From positions 79,776 through 117,912 of the forward strand of contig CAMZKW010000001.1 of the NCBI GenBank assembly GCA_947311625.1: a stretch of DNA of 38,137 nucleotides, given 5' to 3'. The notes beneath the pieces are model-generated. The model did no database searches. It was not told the DNA's origin and was given only the letters and a program-made list of their open reading frames with translations. Both the position numbers and the translations under genes were made by a program. Positions within the stretch are counted from its first letter, which is position 1; the number at the start of each line of letters is the position of its first letter. This document shows, in pieces, positions 29,573 through 38,137 of the stretch. Source of the DNA: Candidatus Campbelliibacteriota bacterium (GTDB lineage Bacteria > Patescibacteriota > Minisyncoccia > Phycocordibacterales > GCA-2747955).

Positions 29573-29932
29573 ATGAAAATAGAAGAACAAAAAGAAAGAC
29601 TTCTTGAAGAAAAAAAAATACTTTTGGAAGAATTAAAAAAAATATCTGTAAAAGATTCAAAAGATAAATACTCTGCAAAGGAAGTTTTGGAGAATAACGA
29701 TGTTAATGATTTAGAAGATCAGGCTTTGGAATTAGCTGATTTTGATAATAATTTAACTATTACAACTGAACTTCAAAAACAACTTCAGGAAGTTGAAATT
29801 ACTTTGGAAAAAATTGAGAAAGGTGAATATGGTTATTGTGAAGTCTGTGGAGAAAAAATTTCAGATCAAAGATTAATGGTTTTACCATCAGCCTCAACAT
29901 GTAGAGAACATATGGAGATAGATGTAGAATAA
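29573..29932 (+). CDS. DksA/TraR-type zinc-finger protein
   Basis: A 119-residue protein with an N-terminal coiled coil (about residues 1-75, LEEKKILLEELKKI and TTELQKQLQEVEITLEKIEKGE) and a C-terminal zinc finger GYCEVCGEKISDQRLMVLPSASTCREHM. The finger keeps the CxxC pair and the third Cys, but the fourth ligand is His (TCREH) instead of the usual Cys. DksA/TraR proteins enter the RNA polymerase secondary channel to modulate initiation; GreA, which uses the same channel, is also in this window. It is 5 nt downstream of the GH19 gene, so probably co-transcribed, and it shares a bidirectional terminator with valS. No Trp. Confidence 0.85.
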   Translation: MKIEEQKERLLEEKKILLEELKKISVKDSKDKYSAKEVLENNDVNDLEDQALELADFDNNLTITTELQKQLQEVEITLEKIEKGEYGYCEVCGEKISDQRLMVLPSASTCREHMEIDVE

Positions 29933-29960
29933 AAAAAATAATCAAAGATTATTTTTTTTA
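29931..29960. terminator. Bidirectional terminator overlapping the stop codons of the zinc-finger gene and valS
   Basis: A perfect 13-bp stem (29931-29943 with 29947-29959) with an AAA loop and A/T runs on both sides. Confidence 0.88.
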
Positions 29961-32159
29961 ATTTCAATTTTCCACCATTAATAAATCTTTATTTTCTTTA
30001 GGGAAATCTTTTCAAATTTCTTCGGTAATAAAAGGCATTAGTGGGTGAAGCATTTTTAAAATTTCCTCTAAAATTTTTAGTATCATATATTGATTATTTA
30101 TATTAGGGCTTTCTGAACTAACAGAGTCTTTAACGTCTTCTATAATTTTATCTGCTACTTCATGTCACACATAGTGATATAATTTTTCGGTTACTAAATA
30201 TAATTTATATTCTGAAAATTCTTGAGTAATTTCTTTTTTAAAATCTTCTAATTCTTTTAACTTATTTTTTTGATAATCTTCAAGGGAAGATGTATCAAAA
30301 TTTTCATAATCAAAATTTTCAGTATTTGTATAAATAAATCTACTTATATTCCAAAGTTTATTTGAAAATTTTTTGTAAGCCCTAACCTTATCTTCATCAA
30401 ATTTTACATCTTGACCAGGAGCAACTCCAACCATTAAAGACATTCTTAGGGCATCTGTTCCATATTTTTCAATCATATCCAAGGGGTCAATAGCATTTCC
30501 AAGAGATTTAGATAATTTTCTATTTTGTTTATCCCTAACAAGTCCATGTAAATAAACGGTTTTAAATGGTATTTCTCCTAAGAGATAAGTCGTCATTAAA
30601 ACCATTCTAGCCACTCAGAAAAATAAAATATCATGTCCAGTTTCCAAAATATCAGTTGGGTGAAATGTTTTTAAATCTTCAGTTTTATTGGGTCAACCTA
30701 AAGTTGAGAAAGTTCATAACCCAGAAGAAAATCAAGTATCTAATACATCTTCTTCTTGAACTCAATCATCACCAGTTGGAGCTTGTATTCCAGAATAAAT
30801 TTCTTCATTTTTGCTATCCTTGTTTTTATATCAAACAGGAATTTGATGTCCGTATCAAATTTGTCTTGATATGGCTCAGTCATGTAAGTTTTCAATTCAG
30901 TGGAAATAAACTTTTTCATATCTTTCTGGTAGAATTTCAATTTGTTTTGTTTTGACCACATGAAGCATAAGTTCTTTCAGAGTTACTTCATCTTCTATGT
31001 TAACTCCTTTAATATTTGATTTTTGAAGTTTAAATCTTTTATTAACATCAATAAATCATTGAACTTTTGGAAGTGGTTCAATAATACCTCCAGATCTTTC
31101 AGCGGTAGAAACATTTTGATTAATTTCTTCCTCTTTTTCCATTAGATTATTTTCATTTAATCACTCAACAACTTTTTCTCTTGCCACAGTAACTTTTAAA
31201 CCATTAACTAAATCACCTGCATTTTCCATTTTGGCATATTCATTGATAACCTTTTTTATTTCTAAATTATGTCTTTCGGCAATTTCTCAATCGGCCTGTG
31301 AATGTGCAGGGGTAACCCCAAGGGCTCCAGTTCCAAATTCTGGGTCTACATGTTTGTCTCCCACAATTTTAATTTTTAATTTTGCTCCAGCAAAATTGTC
31401 AATTTCAAATTCTTTTCCAATTAAATTTTTGTATCTTTCATCGTCTGGATGAACTGCCACAGCTGTATCTCCAACTTTTGTTTCTGGTCTAGTTGTTGAG
31501 ATTGTAATGGGGAAGTCAGAAGAATATTTAAAAGTATAAAATTTTGCCTTTCTTTCTTGATAAATAATTTCGTCATCAGAAATAACAGTTTGACCTTTCG
31601 GGTCTCAATTTATGATTTTGTTGTCACGATAAATAATTTTATCATCAAACATTCTTTTAAAAGCAGTTCTTACGGCTAAATTTCTTTCATCATCAAGGGT
31701 AAAAGATAATCTACTTCAGTCTAGAGAAGACCCCATTTTTTTAGTTTGAGAAATTATAGTTCCCTGTGAATCCATAGCAAAATTATTTACTTCTTTTAAA
31801 AAACCATCTCTTCCTAAATCATTTTTTCTTACTTTCTTTTTTGATAATTCTTTTTCAACTTTAGTTTGAGTTGCAATGGCTGCATGATCAGTTCCTGGTA
31901 GTCATAAAGCTTTTTTTCCAATCATTCTCTGGAATCTAACAATGGAATCTTCGATGGCTAACATATCAGCATGGCCAAGATGTAATTTTCCTGTTACATT
32001 AGGGGGGGGTAGAACTATTGAAAATTTTTCCCTTCTTTCTTCTCCATTTATTTTTGGTAAATTATCTGGATTAAAGTATCCAGATTTTTCTCAAGCATTG
32101 TAAATATCATCTTCATGATTTTTTGCTTCATATCCTTTTAAATATTTATCATTTATCAT
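29958..32159 (-). CDS. valS: Valyl-tRNA synthetase
   Basis: A 733-residue class I synthetase for tRNA-Val, shorter than the usual 850-950 because the C-terminal coiled-coil arm is missing. About 19 Trp codons are TGA and one TGG is visible. HIGH is HLGH (residues 60-63) in LPPPNVTGKLHLGHA; the KMSKS equivalent is KLSKS (548-552). The editing domain TTRPETKVGDTAVAVHP and GVTPAHSQADWEIA are intact. Invariant LDTWFSSGLWTFSTLGWP has three Trp at TGA codons. The ATG is six bases from an extended -10 and gives the standard KGYEAK start. The HIGH-box Pro codons include an 8-C run on the minus strand (plus-strand G8 near 32002), a possible slippage or assembly-risk site. Adjacent DsbA-like gene is upstream on the same strand. 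Confidence 0.95.
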
Positions 32160-32165
32160 TTTTGA

Positions 32166-32174
32166 ATTATATCA
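32166..32174 (-). promoter_or_regulatory. Extended -10 promoter of valS
   Basis: TGA-TATAAT on the minus strand with six bases to the ATG. Confidence 0.75.
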
Positions 32175-32212
32175 TTTTTATGTTTTTTGAGAAAACTATT
32201 TTTTAAGTAAAT

Positions 32213-32247
32213 TAAAAAAAATATCTTAATTATTTTCTAAATAAGAT
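32213..32247 (-). terminator. Terminator containing the stop codon of the DsbA-like gene
   Basis: On the minus strand ATCTTA pairs with TAAGAT, followed by a run of eight Ts. Confidence 0.65.
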
Positions 32248-32942
32248 GTTATAGCATTGTCTAGAATTTCTTTTCCAGGCTTTGCTTTAAATATTTTTTT
32301 ACTCCCTCTAACTTGCACAAAAATAGATGGTGTTGAAGTGATTCCAGCATCATAAGCATCTTGCCATGATTTTTCTATTTTCTTTTTTATTTCATCGGAT
32401 GCAATACATTTTTCAAATTCTTTTTTATTAACCCCTAAACTTTCGGCTAAATTTGATAAATTTTCAACGGGGTAATGACCATCAGATTTTGTTGTTTTAA
32501 AAATTTTATCTTTCATTTCAAAAAATTTTTCTTTTCCCAATAATTTTCCAAGACACTCAGTTGATCTGGCTTCTATTCCTGATGTGGGGTGTAATGGTTT
32601 ACCACCCCCCGGAGTTTTATAAAGAGGAAAATGTCTGAAAACAAATCCAACTCTGGGATTATCAGAATATTTTTTTATTAATTCTTTTTTTACTTTTTCA
32701 AAGGCTTTACACCCCATACATTCTAAATCAGAATATTCTATAATATATATATCTGCTTTTTTAGAACCTTCTATGTGCTCATTTTCAGAGTTAACTCTAG
32801 GTATTTCTAATATATTTTTTTTTATATTTTTTTCATTTGTATTATTATTAGAATTTTTAACTAAAGTTGTTAAGTATATTCCACTGGCTAAAACAATAGA
32901 TGATATTAAGATTGATACGGGTATTAAGTATTTTTCATTCAT
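32226..32942 (-). CDS. DsbA-family thiol-disulphide oxidoreductase, membrane anchored
   Basis: A 238-residue protein with an N-terminal transmembrane helix (about residues 6-27) and an extracytoplasmic thioredoxin-like domain. The active site is DLECMGCKAFEKVK (C-M-G-C, near residue 75), with the FRHFPLY strand and the cis-Pro in GITSTPSIFVQ. This is the Thioredoxin_4/DsbA layout. It probably introduces or reshuffles disulphides in exported proteins, such as the cysteine-rich GH19 fusion here. The single Trp is TGG. It has a -10 eight bases before the ATG. The interval 32943-33297 holds only the tRNA-Lys unit. Confidence 0.88.
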   Translation of the reverse strand: MNEKYLIPVSILISSIVLASGIYLTTLVKNSNNNTNEKNIKKNILEIPRVNSENEHIEGSKKADIYIIEYSDLECMGCKAFEKVKKELIKKYSDNPRVGFVFRHFPLYKTPGGGKPLHPTSGIEARSTECLGKLLGKEKFFEMKDKIFKTTKSDGHYPVENLSNLAESLGVNKKEFEKCIASDEIKKKIEKSWQDAYDAGITSTPSIFVQVRGSKKIFKAKPGKEILDNAITSYLENN

Positions 32943-32950
32943 ATTTATAT

Positions 32951-32956
32951 ATTTTA
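32951..32956 (-). promoter_or_regulatory. -10 promoter of the DsbA-like gene
   Basis: TAAAAT on the minus strand, eight bases before the ATG; no TG extension. Confidence 0.5.
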
Positions 32957-33008
32957 ACTTTTTTTAACTTTTTTTGCAAAATTATTTTCTTGCATTTTAA
33001 ATAAAATA

Positions 33009-33017
33009 TGATAAAAT
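33009..33017 (+). promoter_or_regulatory. Extended -10 promoter of the tRNA-Lys transcript
   Basis: TGA-TAAAAT places the start near 33024, about 133 nt before the tRNA. Confidence 0.55.
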
Positions 33018-33150
33018 ATTCTTACTTTTTATTAAAAAGTAAAAAATATTTTTAACTCAGTTGTTTGACTAGGTAATAAGCAATTTTATAAACTTATCAG
33101 TTTTAAGGTAGATGTATTCATCGATAATTTTAAAAAACTAATCATAAAAC
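33013..33150 (+). promoter_or_regulatory. Structured leader upstream of tRNA-Lys
   Basis: TACTTTTT-ATT-AAAAAGTA (33023-33041) is inside AAAATATT/AATATTTT (33013-33020 with 33045-33052), a terminator-like hairpin at the transcription start. After it come CTCAGTTG (D-arm-like), ATAAG/CTTAT and GATG-TATT-CATC hairpins. Function unknown. Confidence 0.35.
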
Positions 33151-33156
33151 GAATAT

Positions 33157-33229
33157 CCGCTTGTAGCTCAGTTGGTAGAGCAGCAGCCTTTTAAGCTGAC
33201 GGTCGAAGGTTCGAGTCCTTCCAAGCGGA
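33157..33229 (+). tRNA. tRNA-Lys (anticodon UUU)
   Basis: Acceptor CCGCTTG/CAAGCGG, T8-A9, D stem GCTC/GAGC, anticodon arm GCAGC-CTTTTAA-GCTGA (anticodon TTT at 33190-33192; the outermost pair is G-A), T stem GAAGG/CCTTC with loop TTCGAGT, discriminator A. CCA is not encoded. Confidence 0.97.
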
Positions 33230-33279
33230 CAAATAAGAATTTACAGAAATGTATTTTTCTTTTTTTTATATTAAAAATT

Positions 33280-34673
<1,394 letters not shown>

Positions 34674-34736
34674 ATTTAGTATTATCTAAAAATTATCAAT
34701 CTTATGATTAAAAACTTATTAACAATAATTTAAAAA

Positions 34737-34860
34737 AAAGTATTGGTAAAGAAAAAGAAAAAATACTTGTATAACAAGCCCGGTGGGTATATACCAGGGT
34801 TTGTTTTTTTTGGAATGGTTGATTGGCAACTTCATCAATAAGCCAGCTTTTATAACAAAA
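34737..34860 (+). other. Structured intergenic region between atpD and mraY
   Basis: An AAGTATT/AATACTT stem is followed by the strong hairpin AACAAGCCC/GGGTTTGTT (34773-34781 with 34797-34805) with an 8-T tail, then a further TGGC/GCCA inverted repeat. No coding sequence is evident. It could be a small RNA ending at 34810 or a second terminator for atpD. Confidence 0.4.
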
Positions 34861-34924
34861 TATTTTTTAAATTAAATCTCTATATAACATAGATATAAAA
34901 AGAATTTTTTTCTTATAAAAAAAA

Positions 34925-34933
34925 TGATATAAT
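34925..34933 (+). promoter_or_regulatory. Extended -10 promoter of mraY
   Basis: TGA-TATAAT with six bases to the ATG at 34940. Confidence 0.75.
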
Positions 34934-34939
34934 TTTAAA

Positions 34940-35995
34940 ATGTTAGAATTAGTTAAAGTTTTAATACCATGAATAGTTTCATTCTTTTCAGGTTTGGTTT
35001 TTGCACCAATAGTTTTACTTTATTTGTATAAATTTAAAGCTTGAAGAAGAGATGTTAACTCCAAAGGTACCATATTGGATGAGTCGGGAGAAATTTCAAA
35101 AATTATTAATAAAAACGATAAAGATTTAAAGACTCCTAGAATGGGAGGGTTAGTTATAATATTTTCAGTAGTATTTACCATAGTAATTTTTTGGTTAATA
35201 TCATTTGGTTTGTTAGGTAATCCTTCAGGATCATTAGATATACTATCAAGAAAAGAAACATGATTACCCTTAGCAGCTTTTTTGGCTGGGGCATTGGTGG
35301 GATTATTTGATGATTATTTCACCATAAGGAATTCAGGAAAATTTTCGAAAGGGTTACCATTAAAATATAGATTAGTTTTTGTTGCAATATTTGCAAGTTT
35401 TGCTGGATGATGATTTCATGTGAAATTAGGTTTTGATTCAGTTATGGTTCCATTTTGAGGTGATTTTTATCTTGGTAGTTTCTTTATAATATTCTTTATA
35501 TTGGTATTTACATCTGTTTTTGCAACATCAAATATTGACGGTTTGGACGGTCTTTCTGGTGGTATTATGGCAGTAATTTATGCAACCATGGGGTTCATTG
35601 CATTGTTCCAAGATAAGGTAGATATATCAGCATTTGCCTTTGTAGTAGTTGGAGGAATATTAGCATTCCTTTGATACAATATTCCACCGGCAAAATTTTA
35701 TATGACAGAGGTTGGCTATAATGCACTTTCTTTTGCTTTAGTTATTATTGCTTTTATGACAGATACAGTTTTATTATTACCAATAATAGCTTTTCCTTTG
35801 TTTATGACATTGCTAACAACAATAATTCAGATTTTATCCATAAGAATATTTAAAAAAAGAATTTGAAAAATAACACCTATCCACCACCACTTTGAAGCAA
35901 TAGGTTGAGAGGTTCCACAAATAGTTATGAGATATTGAATTGTTTCAATTATATTTGGGATATTAGGTTTGGTTTTGACTATCACTGGAATATAA
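34940..35995 (+). CDS. mraY: Phospho-N-acetylmuramoyl-pentapeptide-transferase (MraY)
   Basis: A 351-residue polytopic membrane enzyme that makes lipid I in peptidoglycan synthesis. About ten TGA codons are Trp. Motifs: LKTPRMGGLVII, LVGLFDDYFTIRN (catalytic Asp pair), TSNIDGLDGLSGG (metal-binding Asp) and KITPIHHHFEAIGWEVPQ (the HHH loop) followed by VMRYWIVS. In the last block both Trp are encoded by TGA at positions that are Trp across MraY. Many hydrophobic helices fit the ten-helix fold. It shows that the cell makes peptidoglycan, in line with the peptidoglycan-binding proteins. No other mur genes adjoin it; it is a single-gene unit. Confidence 0.95.
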
Positions 35996-36020
35996 AATAC
36001 TATTTAAAGTATTTTTTTTA
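35994..36020 (+). terminator. Terminator overlapping the mraY stop codon
   Basis: AAAATACT (35994-36001) pairs with AGTATTTT (36008-36015), followed by Ts. Confidence 0.8.
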
Positions 36021-36030
36021 TATTTAATTA

Positions 36031-36039
36031 TGTTATAAT
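36031..36039 (+). promoter_or_regulatory. Extended -10 promoter of the 168-residue protein gene
   Basis: TGT-TATAAT, nine bases before the ATG at 36049. Confidence 0.7.
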
Positions 36040-36048
36040 TCTGATCAT

Positions 36049-36555
36049 ATGAATAAAAAAAATATTTTAATTTTATTAGTAATTTTACTAGCATTAGTTG
36101 TAATGATTGTCCATTTTGGATTTCATGATAAAATTTTAGGAAAAACAATAAAACTTTCAAATAGTAAAGATATAAAAAAAGAAATGCAATTATGTTTTTC
36201 TAAAAAAAATGGTGAAAATAAAAGAGTTATTCTAATTGCAAAAGACAAAGATGAGTCAGAAACTGCCGGAGGGGATATTTTTATTAAGGGGGAAAAAATA
36301 GAATCAAGTTATGTATTTAAAGGGTTTAGAAAAAATGATATTTTAGATACCTATGGAGAAGAAAATAAAATTTTAAAAGAAAGAATTTATAAGATTTATA
36401 AAAAAGGTATAATGGAAGGTTTTGTTGAAGATAATAATATAAAAAAAACCATAATCGATGGTAAGGAAAGTTGAGGTATAAAAGATTTGACTAAAATTAC
36501 TTTTAATGAAAAATTGATAATTCCTAAAATATCCTGTGATAATGTAGAAAAATAA
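36049..36555 (+). CDS. Membrane-anchored or secreted protein of unknown function
   Basis: A 168-residue protein with one TGA-Trp (ESWGIK). An N-terminal hydrophobic helix (about residues 5-23, ILILLVILLALVVMIVHF) is a signal anchor; no lipobox. The rest is a Lys/Glu-rich polar domain with two cysteines (QLCFSKK, ISCDNVEK) that could form a disulphide and a regular strand-turn pattern (DIFIKGEKIESSYVFKGF, IMEGFVEDNN). I recognise no family. It has its own promoter and a terminator that overlaps its stop codon. Confidence 0.65.
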
Positions 36556-36584
36556 AAAATAAGTAATTTACTTATTTTTTTTAT
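36553..36584 (+). terminator. Terminator overlapping the stop codon of the 168-residue protein
   Basis: AAAAAATAAGT (36554-36564) pairs with ACTTATTTTTT (36570-36580). Confidence 0.8.
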
Positions 36585-36592
36585 TTTTAATT

Positions 36593-36601
36593 TGTTATAA
36601 T
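36593..36601 (+). promoter_or_regulatory. Extended -10 promoter of smpB
   Basis: TGT-TATAAT, eight bases before the ATG at 36610. Confidence 0.7.
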
Positions 36602-36609
36602 ATAAAAAT

Positions 36610-37062
36610 ATGTTATTAATAAAAAATAAAAAAGCTGAATTAGGTTATGAAATATCAAATAAATATACTGCAGGTATTTCTCTTTTTGGCTATGAAGTAA
36701 AATCATTGAAAGCTCAACAGGGTTCATTTTCTGATTCTTTTGTTACCATTAGGAATGGTGAGGCTTTTTTAAAAAATTTTTATATTCCACCTTATCAAGC
36801 AAAAAATACCCCTGAAGGATATGATAAATATAGAGAAAGAAAATTACTTTTAAATAAAAAAGAATTGAAAATTTTAGAGAAAAAAACAAAAGAGGAAAGA
36901 TTAACTTTAATACCATTGGAATTTAATTTAGAAGAAAAGGGTAAAATAAAATTAGTTTTTGCCTTAGCACGAGGATTAAAAAAACATGATAAGAGAGAGA
37001 AGATAAAACAAAAAGATGATAAGAGAAAAATTGATAGAGTTGTTAAAAATTTTAATCGATAA
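36610..37062 (+). CDS. smpB: SsrA-binding protein SmpB
   Basis: A 150-residue OB-fold protein that brings tmRNA to stalled ribosomes in trans-translation. Conserved blocks are NKKAELGYEISNKYTAGISL, FGYEVKSLKAQQGSFSDSFV, FLKNFYIPPYQ and YDKYRERKLLLNKKELKIL. The basic C-terminal tail (LARGLKKHDKREKIKQKDDK and RKIDRVVKNFNR) is the part that enters the mRNA channel. Length is normal. No Trp. The tmRNA itself is not visible in this window. Single-gene unit. Confidence 0.96.
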   Translation: MLLIKNKKAELGYEISNKYTAGISLFGYEVKSLKAQQGSFSDSFVTIRNGEAFLKNFYIPPYQAKNTPEGYDKYRERKLLLNKKELKILEKKTKEERLTLIPLEFNLEEKGKIKLVFALARGLKKHDKREKIKQKDDKRKIDRVVKNFNR

Positions 37063-37069
37063 TTTTTTT

Positions 37070-37110
37070 AAGGTGGAAATTTACTTCGCAAATTTCCACC
37101 TTATATTTTT
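37070..37110 (+). terminator. Terminator after smpB
   Basis: AAGGTGGAAATTT (37070-37082) pairs with AAATTTCCACCTT (37090-37102), loop ACTTCGC, followed by Ts. The stem resembles that at 9549-9577. Confidence 0.85.
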
Positions 37111-37113
37111 TTA

Positions 37114-37122
37114 TGATAAAAT
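37114..37122 (+). promoter_or_regulatory. Extended -10 promoter of the 2-hydroxyacid dehydrogenase gene
   Basis: TGA-TAAAAT with six bases to the ATG at 37129. Confidence 0.65.
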
Positions 37123-37128
37123 TAATTT

Positions 37129-38106
37129 ATGAAAAAAATATTAGTTTTTTATGAATATCCTGAAGTAAAAAAACAATTTTCAAAAAATTTTGAAAAAAAG
37201 GAAATTGATTATTTGAAGGGAGATGTTCAAGATTATAAAAAAGATAAAAAATTTGAAGAAGCTGAAGTTTTGTCAGTTTTTATTTCTTCAATTTTGGATA
37301 AAAAAAATATTGATAAATTTCCAAATTTAAAATTAATTTTGACTCGTTCCACTGGAATGGATCATATTGATTTAGAATATGCAAAATCAAAGGGAATTAA
37401 AGTTAAAAATATTATAAATTACGGAGCTATTTCTGTAGCTGAATACACCATAGCTTTACTTTTTGAAATTTCAAAAAAAATTACTCTAGCAAATTTAGAA
37501 GTTAGAGAAAATAAAAATTTTTCTGCCCGTGGAATTCATAAAATAGAATCCTTTGATTTGGCTGGTAAAAAAATCGGAGTTATAGGGACAGGAATGATTG
37601 GAAAGAATTTAATTAAAATTGCCAAAGGTTTTTCAATGGAGGTATTGGCTTTTGATAAATTCAAAGATGAAAAATGAGCAAAAAAAGAAAAAATTGAGTA
37701 TGTTTCTTTTGATAAGCTTTTAAAAGAGTCTGATATTATTTCTTTACATTTACCACTTTTAAAATCAACTAAGCATATTTTATCAGAAAAGGAATTTAAA
37801 AAAATGAAAGATGGGGTTGTTATTTTAAATACCGCTCGTGGTGGCTTAATTGAAACTGAGGCTCTTTATAAAAATTTAAAAAGTGGAAAAATTTTTGCCG
37901 CTGGTTTGGATGTTTTGGAAAATGAAGATTGTTTAGGTAGAGAATCACACTTAAATCTATGTCAGATTGGAATAAAAAATTTAAATAATAAAATTATAAA
38001 TTTAGAAAATGCAGTGGTCACACCACATAATGCTTTTAATTCCAGGGAGGCAAGTGAAAGAAGGATTTCAATGTCCATTGAAAAAATTAAAGAATTTTTA
38101 AGTTAG
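37129..38106 (+). CDS. D-isomer-specific 2-hydroxyacid dehydrogenase (D-lactate dehydrogenase-like)
   Basis: A 325-residue NAD-dependent reductase of 2-oxoacids; D-lactate formation from pyruvate is the likeliest role in a fermenting cell. One TGA-Trp (DEKWAKK at 37675). The Rossmann motif is VIGTGMIGKN (Gly153-Gly158), followed about 20 residues later by AFDKF (the acidic residue that prefers NAD). The catalytic set is Arg237 in NTARGGLIE, Glu264-region in LDVLENE, and His300 in VTPHNAF. NYGAISVAEYTIAL is the usual 'VAE' helix. Without recoding the gene would split in the middle of the coenzyme domain. Substrate is inferred. Confidence 0.9.
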
Positions 38107-38118
38107 TTTATTTAATGG

Positions 38119-38137
38119 CTCGGCGCTTCGCGCCGAG
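38119..38137 (+). terminator. GC-rich hairpin after the dehydrogenase gene (cut by window end)
   Basis: A perfect 8-bp stem CTCGGCGC-TTC-GCGCCGAG; any T run lies beyond the window. Confidence 0.7.

Noticed and set aside
30656-30961. Open frames on both strands within the valS region (30656-30955 plus; 30740-30961 minus)
   Set aside because: They overlap the ValRS frame, which is continuous and matches the family; both are shadows.

Overview
The window is a strongly AT-rich bacterial chromosome segment. Its main peculiarity is the genetic code: UGA is read as tryptophan. About 18 genes are cut into pieces by in-frame TGA codons under the standard code. With TGA = Trp they become full-length, and the Trp falls exactly on invariant family positions (IleRS AWTTTPWTLPGN and RNWGWDTHGLP, ValRS TWFSSGLW, ribosomal protein S2 NRWIGGTLTN, MraY GW and RYW). 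I counted roughly 95 such TGA codons by hand. Gene content points to the candidate phyla radiation (Patescibacteria): a sigma-region-4/HARE protein, an RNase J with a basic N-terminal extension, short aminoacyl-tRNA synthetases, a long tandem ThyX, small peptidoglycan-binding membrane proteins and a pilin-like/GH19 fusion. The lineage is an inference. The known CPR recoding (Gracilibacteria and Absconditabacteria) is UGA = Gly, which does not fit here.

Layout, left to right. 1-3.7 kb: 3' part of thyX, gatA, and a sigma4-HARE regulator. 3.7-6.4 kb: an extracellular solute-binding protein and three small membrane-anchored proteins (one with a peptidoglycan-binding domain, one with a helix-hairpin-helix). 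6.4-9.5 kb: a UvrD/Rep-type helicase with a C-terminal PD-(D/E)XK nuclease. 9.7-11.1 kb: a frameshifted secreted cadherin-like/peptidoglycan-binding protein. 11.1-14 kb: an M3 metallopeptidase and an alpha/beta hydrolase. 14-17.9 kb, minus strand: secG, an OppA-type binding protein and RNase J. 18-25.8 kb: ileS (with a histidine-phosphatase domain inserted in its catalytic core), greA, rpsB-tsf, tRNA-Thr, a HAD hydrolase, atpG. 25.9-30 kb: gyrA, the pilin-like/GH19 protein, and a DksA/TraR-type zinc-finger protein. 30-33 kb, minus strand: valS and a DsbA-like protein. 33-38.1 kb: tRNA-Lys, atpD, mraY, a hypothetical protein, smpB, and a D-2-hydroxyacid dehydrogenase.

Expression signals are very uniform. 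Nearly every transcription unit has an extended -10 (TGN-TATAAT or TGN-TAAAAT) only 6-12 nt before its ATG, which predicts leaderless mRNAs. I see no convincing Shine-Dalgarno sequence at any start, even inside operons. Units end in compact hairpin-plus-T terminators, several of which contain the stop codon. A subset are GC-rich hairpins with GAA/TTC/AAA loops. Exceptions to the leaderless rule are rpsB (about 78 nt structured leader), gyrA, the cadherin-like gene, and both tRNAs, which have long leaders.

The features most worth a second look are the UGA = Trp code, the IleRS-phosphatase fusion, the leaderless promoter architecture, the pilin-like/GH19 fusion, and a partial duplication of the tRNA-Thr 5' half inside a structured leader. 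I see no IS element, CRISPR array or prophage.
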